Below, one piece after another: positions 60,224-64,000 of a stretch of 64,000 nt of DNA; position 1 is the first letter of the stretch; each line of letters starts with the position of its first letter. The stretch comes from Hibiscus mutabilis (lineage: Eukaryota; Streptophyta; Magnoliopsida; Malvales; Malvaceae). Below the pieces are notes generated by a model. It was not told the DNA's origin and searched no databases. It worked only from the letters and a program-made list of their open reading frames with translations. Location of the stretch: assembly GCA_019671005.1 (NCBI GenBank), contig CM033738.1, positions 19,370,202-19,434,201 on the forward strand, read 5' to 3'. The position numbers were made by a program, and so were the translations under genes.

Positions 60224-60997
60224 ATTTCACAAGGGTTTAGAATTTTAGAAAAATTATGAATGAACCTCCCGTAAAAACCTGCATGTCCAAGGAAGCTTCG
60301 AATTCCTTTAACCGAACTTGGTGGGGGTAATCTCTCGATCACGTCCACCTTGGCTTTGTCTACTTTAATTCCCTTGGATGAAATCTTGTGGCCGAGCATT
60401 ATTCCTTCATCTACCATAAAATGGCACTTCTCCCAATTAATGACTAAATCGATTTCTTCACATTGCCAACACCTTCTTTAAATTGCCAAGGCAACTGTCG
60501 AAGTCATTACCAAAAACGGAAAAATCATCCATGAAGATCTCAAGGAAGTCTTCGACCATGTCTAAAAAGTGTGCCATCATGCATCTTTGGAAGGTTGTCG
60601 GGGCATTACACAATCTGAATGGTATCCTTCGGAAAGCATAAGTATCGTATGGGCATGTGAAGGTTGTATTTTCTTGATCTTCTGGTGCTATGGCAATTTT
60701 ATTGTAACCTGAATAACCATCAAGAAAACAATAAAAGGGTTTACCTGCAAGACGGTCAAGCATTTGATCAATAAAGGGTAATGGGAAGTGGTCTTTCCTA
60801 ATGGCTTTGTTTAGCTTTCGATAATCCATACAAACCCTCCAACCGGTCACAGTCCTGGTTGGAATGAGTTCATTGTTTTCATTACTTACCACCGTTATAC
60901 CTCCCTTTTTTGGTACACATTGTACCGGACTTACCCATGTACTATCAGAGATAGGGTATATGATGCCGACGTCAAGCCACTTGATGATTTCTTTCAT
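60160..60997 (-). pseudogene. Reverse transcriptase of the Athila element (frameshifted)
   Basis: 60997-60458 reads GIIYPISDSTWVSPVQCVPK, TVTGWRVCMDYRKLNKAIRK, FLDGYSGYNKIAIAPEDQEN, and the catalytic FMDD (FLEIFMDDFSVFG). A frame break near 60450 leads to the thumb and connection in 60417-60160 (GHKISSKGIKVDKAKVDVIE, RSFLGHAGFYGRFI), then another shift into RNase H. All palm catalytic Asp residues appear kept. Confidence 0.88.
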
Positions 60998-60999
60998 TA

Positions 61000-62372
61000 C
61001 AGCCCCTTTTATGGCATGATTCAGTCTCCTCTAGGCCTCAATCGAAGGTTTGTGATCATCTTCCAACAAAATCTTGTGCATGCACACTGCCGGACTAATT
61101 CCCTTCAAGTCGGCAATTGTCCACCCTATTGCCTTCTTGTGTAGCATCAACATTTTGATCAGCTTCTTTTCCTGCTCAGGCTGTAACTTAGAGGAAATAA
61201 TTACAGGCAATGTATTATCAGTCCCCAAGTAAGCATATTTTAGTTGCCCTGGCAACTGTTTCAACTCAAGAATCGGTGGTTGTTCAATGAAGGGCTTTTC
61301 GAGTTTACCTTCCTTACCTGAGTAATCCAATGGTTCAAAGTATGTACCTGGTCGATTGACTAACCAATTTGCCTCTTCTTGTTGTTCCTCATCGATCGAA
61401 AATGTAGTTTCCGAGGTAACTAAATTCCTCGTCGAAGTCAAACTCTGCCGTGGCATGAAGAAGTTGGCATTCTTCCGGATCATAGGCATGCCTTAGTGTT
61501 TGGAACACATTTAGTTTAACTTGTTGTTCATTCACCCTCTTTGTGAGTTCTCCCTTTTCAACATCGATCAAGGTTCTCCCTATTGCTAGGAAGGGTCTCC
61601 CGAGAATGATAGGTGCATGTTCATCTGCTTCACAATCGAAAATAATAAAGTCAATGGGAAAAATAAATTTATCAACTTTTACCAGTATGTCTTCGATTTT
61701 TCCCTATGGATGCACATAGGACCTGTCGGCTAGATGTAGCATAACTGTTGTAGGTTTTGCCTTCCCGATTCCTAGTTTCTGGAAAACCAATTTAGGCATC
61801 AAGTTTATGCTTACTCCAAGGCCACATAATGCTTTCCCGACATAGTGGTTTCCGATGGAACAAGGTATTGTGAAACTTTCGGGATCCTTCAACTTGGGTG
61901 GCATACGAATGTGCAACATGGCCATGTATCCCTCTGTTGCGGCAACTGTTTCAAACTCTGCTTAGCCTTGTTCTCTTGGACACAATGTCTTTCAGAAACT
62001 TGGCATAGTTTGGCATTTGTTCAATAGCCTCAACCAATGGCAAGTTGATGTGGACTTGCTTTAGGATATCAAGAAACTTCTTGAATTGATATTCTTGCTT
62101 TTGTCGCTTCAACCTTTGTGGGAATGGTGGTGGAAGTCATATATCTTCGATCCTTTTATTGGTCTGGAACCTGATTGACAGCATTGCCGAGGCATTGTCA
62201 ACTGGGGTTGCCGTGGCTTGCCTATCGTTGGTTGTCACGGCATCCTTATCACTGGTTACCGAGGCATGTTTATCGCTGGTTGCCGCGGCAATTCCTAGTT
62301 CATCATCTGAGGCTTTGTCGCTGAGTTCGTCTTATTCTTTTTTGGACTTTTGTTTGATGAGCGAGCTTGAGC
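61000..62372 (-). pseudogene. Protease region of the Athila element (broken, catalytic Asp lost)
   Basis: The protease core reads CSIGNHYVGKALCGLGVSIN then LMPKLVFQKLGIG (61704-61925). Relatives have D-L-G-A-S-I-N; the Asp is Gly here. Downstream pieces (61389-61571 and 61031-61489) read WLVNRPGTYFEPLDYS, KPFIEQPPILELKQLP and KAIGWTIADLKGISP, the usual lead-in to RT. Between gag and protease, 62170-62300 encodes another Ala/Thr/Asp-rich stretch from the 24-bp repeat. Stops occur at about 61963 and 61706. Confidence 0.8.
62181..62300. repeat. 24-bp palindromic minisatellite, cluster between gag and protease
   Basis: Five successive 24-bp units begin ATTGCCGAGGCA, GTTGCCGTGGCT, GTTGTCACGGCA, GTTACCGAGGCA and GTTGCCGCGGCA. 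They encode Ala/Thr/Ser-Asp octapeptides on the minus strand. Confidence 0.85.
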
Positions 62373-63855
62373 CTATTTAAGTTGTTGGCCACTTCTAGTG
62401 GTGATCGCCTTACATTGCTCATAGCCAGTTCCTCTTGCGACTTCAGTATCGCTAGGTAAACCTTCTTGCGGTCTAGTATTCAAGTTTTGAGCAAATTGTC
62501 TGACTTGATTTTCCAATGATTTGATTGCTGCCTCTTGGTTTTGCAATCTCATCTCGGTCCTGTTAATAAAAGCATCAGTTCTTTTTATGAAGTTACTATT
62601 CTCAACCATATAAGATTCAGTTTTCAACATAAAAGCATTGAGAGAGTTTTCCAAAGAACTAGATGTTATCGGTTATTATTGCGGCAATTCTTGTCGTGGC
62701 ATATTCTGCTGGAATTTCGATGCTTGTGCATTCTGATTGTTCTGGTTTAGAGCATTATTGGGATTACTACATGAAAAATTCGGGTGCTTCTTCCAAGCTA
62801 GATTGTATGTATTGGACATCACATTGTTGTTCTGGTTGTAATTCCCCGCATAAAAGCTGGATTCTAGATTCTGCATACATTCAGAAGAATCATGGTTGCC
62901 ACCACATAACTCACAAAAGGAATCCATTACCTTGACTTCCTATATGTTGTTTGGTTTCTGCATGTTCTGGACCATCTTGGTTAGAGTGGCTAATTGTGCC
63001 GAAATTGAGTCTGATGATCCCAGTTCATGTATTGTGGGTTGGTGTCTAACTCCTCCTCTTCTAACAGATCGGAATTAATAATTATTCTTGGCAAGCCTGT
63101 TTAGAATTTGCATTGCTTTCTTCAGTGACTTATCTACGAGTATACCGTTTGCCGAGGCATCTAGCATCATCCTTGTTGGTGTATTCACAGTGTTGTAAAA
63201 CATTGTTACTTGTGTCCACACTGGGAATCAGTATAGGGGCATTTATGTAGAAGTTCTCTATATCGCTCCCAAGCCTTGTACATGGATTCATCATCTGCCC
63301 GCGGAAAAGAAGTAATTTCGTTACGAAGCTTATCAGTCAAATTTGTAGGATTAAATCAAGCAAGGAAATCACGACAAAGATCGGTCCAAGATCCTATTGA
63401 TCTGGCAAGAATACTATTCAACCATGCTTTCTCCCTATCCCTCAGTGAATAGGGGAATAATCTTAGTCGTAAAACATCGGGGTGACTCATTGTATTTTGA
63501 ATGAATTGTAAATCTCGAGGAAAGATTTAAGATGTTGTCGTGCATCTTCAGTTGCTGAGCCGCCAAATTGACCAATTGTGTTGATCATATTGAACATCAC
63601 CAGTTTCAACTCAAAGTGGTCGGCTTCAATTTCAGGTGCGACAACTCCTGGATTAAGTCCTTCAAAATCTTCTTCAAGATAGTCTCGAATAGTTATGTTT
63701 TGTGCAAGAATCACTCATCTTGCTGGAACATCCTGATTCATATTGCCGTCTTGATTATCCATTGCTACTCTTAACCTTTGTCTGAGTCTTTGCAAGATTC
63801 GTTCAATTTCTGGATCAAAGGGATATTCTGGTGTAATCGGTCTCGCCCTGGTCAT
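62373..63855 (-). pseudogene. gag of the Athila element (broken)
   Basis: It starts at ATG 63855 (MTRARPITPEYPFDPEIERI), followed after about 48 codons by a stop. 63714-63487 then reads NPGVVAPEIEADHFELKLVM and GQFGGSATEDARQHLKSFLE, the capsid start typical of Athila; the frame goes on to LRLRLFPYSLRDREKAWLNS. The zinc knuckle is CELCGGNHDSSEC at about 62885-62925. The tail has QEAAIKSLENQVRQFAQNLN and ends KAITTRSGQQLK at 62376. Several stops (near 63355, 63230, 62935 and 62660) interrupt it. Confidence 0.88.
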
Positions 63856-63949
63856 ATACCATTGCAAAACCAAAGTTTGTTAACCTTTTGAATCTTAAAC
63901 AAGAAAAATAAAATGTGCAAGAAAATAAAAACAAAGTTGCTATTGCCAA

Positions 63950-63967
63950 TCCCCGACAACGATGCCA
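63950..63967 (-). other. Primer-binding site, tRNA-Asp type
   Basis: On the minus strand TGGCATCGTTGTCGGGGA lies six bases after the LTR end. It matches the tRNA-Asp complement used by Athila elements (TGGCGCCGTTGCCGGGGA) except for three substitutions. Confidence 0.88.
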
Positions 63968-63973
63968 AAAACT

Positions 63974-64000
63974 TGTTGCGCGTAATAAGTGCTCCGCAAT
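63974..64000 (-). repeat. Edge of the Athila 5' LTR (runs off the window)
   Basis: TGTTGCGCGTAATAAGTGCT and the following seven bases equal 53743-53769 with one difference (GCGC for GCAC). Only this inner edge of the 5' LTR is inside the window. Confidence 0.9.

Larger units (their letters stand above)
53743..64000 (-). mobile_element. Athila-type Ty3/gypsy element, cut by the window's right edge (at least 10.3 kb)
   Basis: The element is on the minus strand: the start of its 5' LTR is at 63974-64000 and beyond, then a tRNA-Asp-type primer site, gag, protease, RT, RNase H, integrase, an extra ORF, polypurine tract and 3' LTR 55242-53743. The Asp primer site, the zinc-knuckle style and the ORF downstream of integrase fit Athila. 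Gag and pol have frameshifts and stops, yet the downstream 520-codon ORF is open. Throughout, a 24-bp palindromic minisatellite is scattered. Confidence 0.92.

Noticed and set aside
1..64000. tRNA, rRNA or other structural RNA genes
   Set aside because: Nothing with a convincing tRNA or rRNA signature was seen; tRNA-like matches are only the retrotransposon primer sites.

Overview
This window is nuclear DNA of a flowering plant, almost certainly a eudicot. The evidence is AT-rich DNA, two intron-containing host genes with GT/AG splice sites, and nested LTR retrotransposons of plant-only lineages (Tat/Ogre, Athila, Tekay-type chromovirus, Ty1/copia) plus TIR elements. The Tat-type element carries a leading ORF resembling the DUF7745 family, which I know best from cotton relatives, so Malvaceae is a reasonable but unproven guess.

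Layout. (1) 1-2,546: a complete three-exon host gene on the minus strand (165 aa, conserved-looking, function unknown), with a 156-bp tandem repeat in its second intron. A non-autonomous TIR element (2,673-3,905) lies just upstream of its start codon. (2) 4,567-20,130: a Tat/Ogre-type Ty3/gypsy element on the plus strand, bounded by a perfect 5-bp target duplication (CCTAT). It has a 2.3-kb 5' LTR, tRNA-Arg-type primer site, extra ORF1, gag, protease, RT, double RNase H and integrase, all decayed. A solo copia LTR (14,134-15,624) splits its pol, and its 3' LTR has lost the 5' part. (3) 20,136-27,982: broken LTR-like sequence, including a MULE-type element with a perfect 9-bp target duplication (20,693-21,818), two abutting LTR-like units and a 42-bp minisatellite. 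(4) 29,501-30,746: a four-exon host gene on the minus strand for a small, probably organelle-targeted RRM protein, with a MITE about 93 bp upstream of its ATG. (5) 31,796-38,400: a decayed RNase H (RVT_3) coding sequence cut in two by a complete but degenerate copia element (31,924-38,074). (6) 38,515-48,432: a minus-strand chromovirus with 2.75-kb LTRs, a decayed pol with a chromodomain remnant, and most of gag missing. (7) 48,438-52,850: an LTR fragment related to that at 25-28 kb, then the 5' LTR and leader of a second Tat element carrying a hAT-like MITE. (8) 53,743-64,000: a minus-strand Athila-type element running off the right edge. Its pol is frameshifted, but its 520-codon ORF downstream of integrase is intact.

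Only the two minus-strand genes look like functional host genes. The most unusual signals are internal to the mobile elements. A 24-bp minisatellite unit built on a 14-bp palindrome (RTTGYY-NN-GGCAAC) has spread to coding and non-coding sites of the Athila element. Clusters of GTATCGRTAC near-palindromes occur in LTRs of unrelated families. An LTR hairpin is kept in shape but not in sequence between two Tat LTRs. Four 28-bp hairpin repeats lie in the Athila 3' region. All calls were made by reading the sequence; no database search was run.
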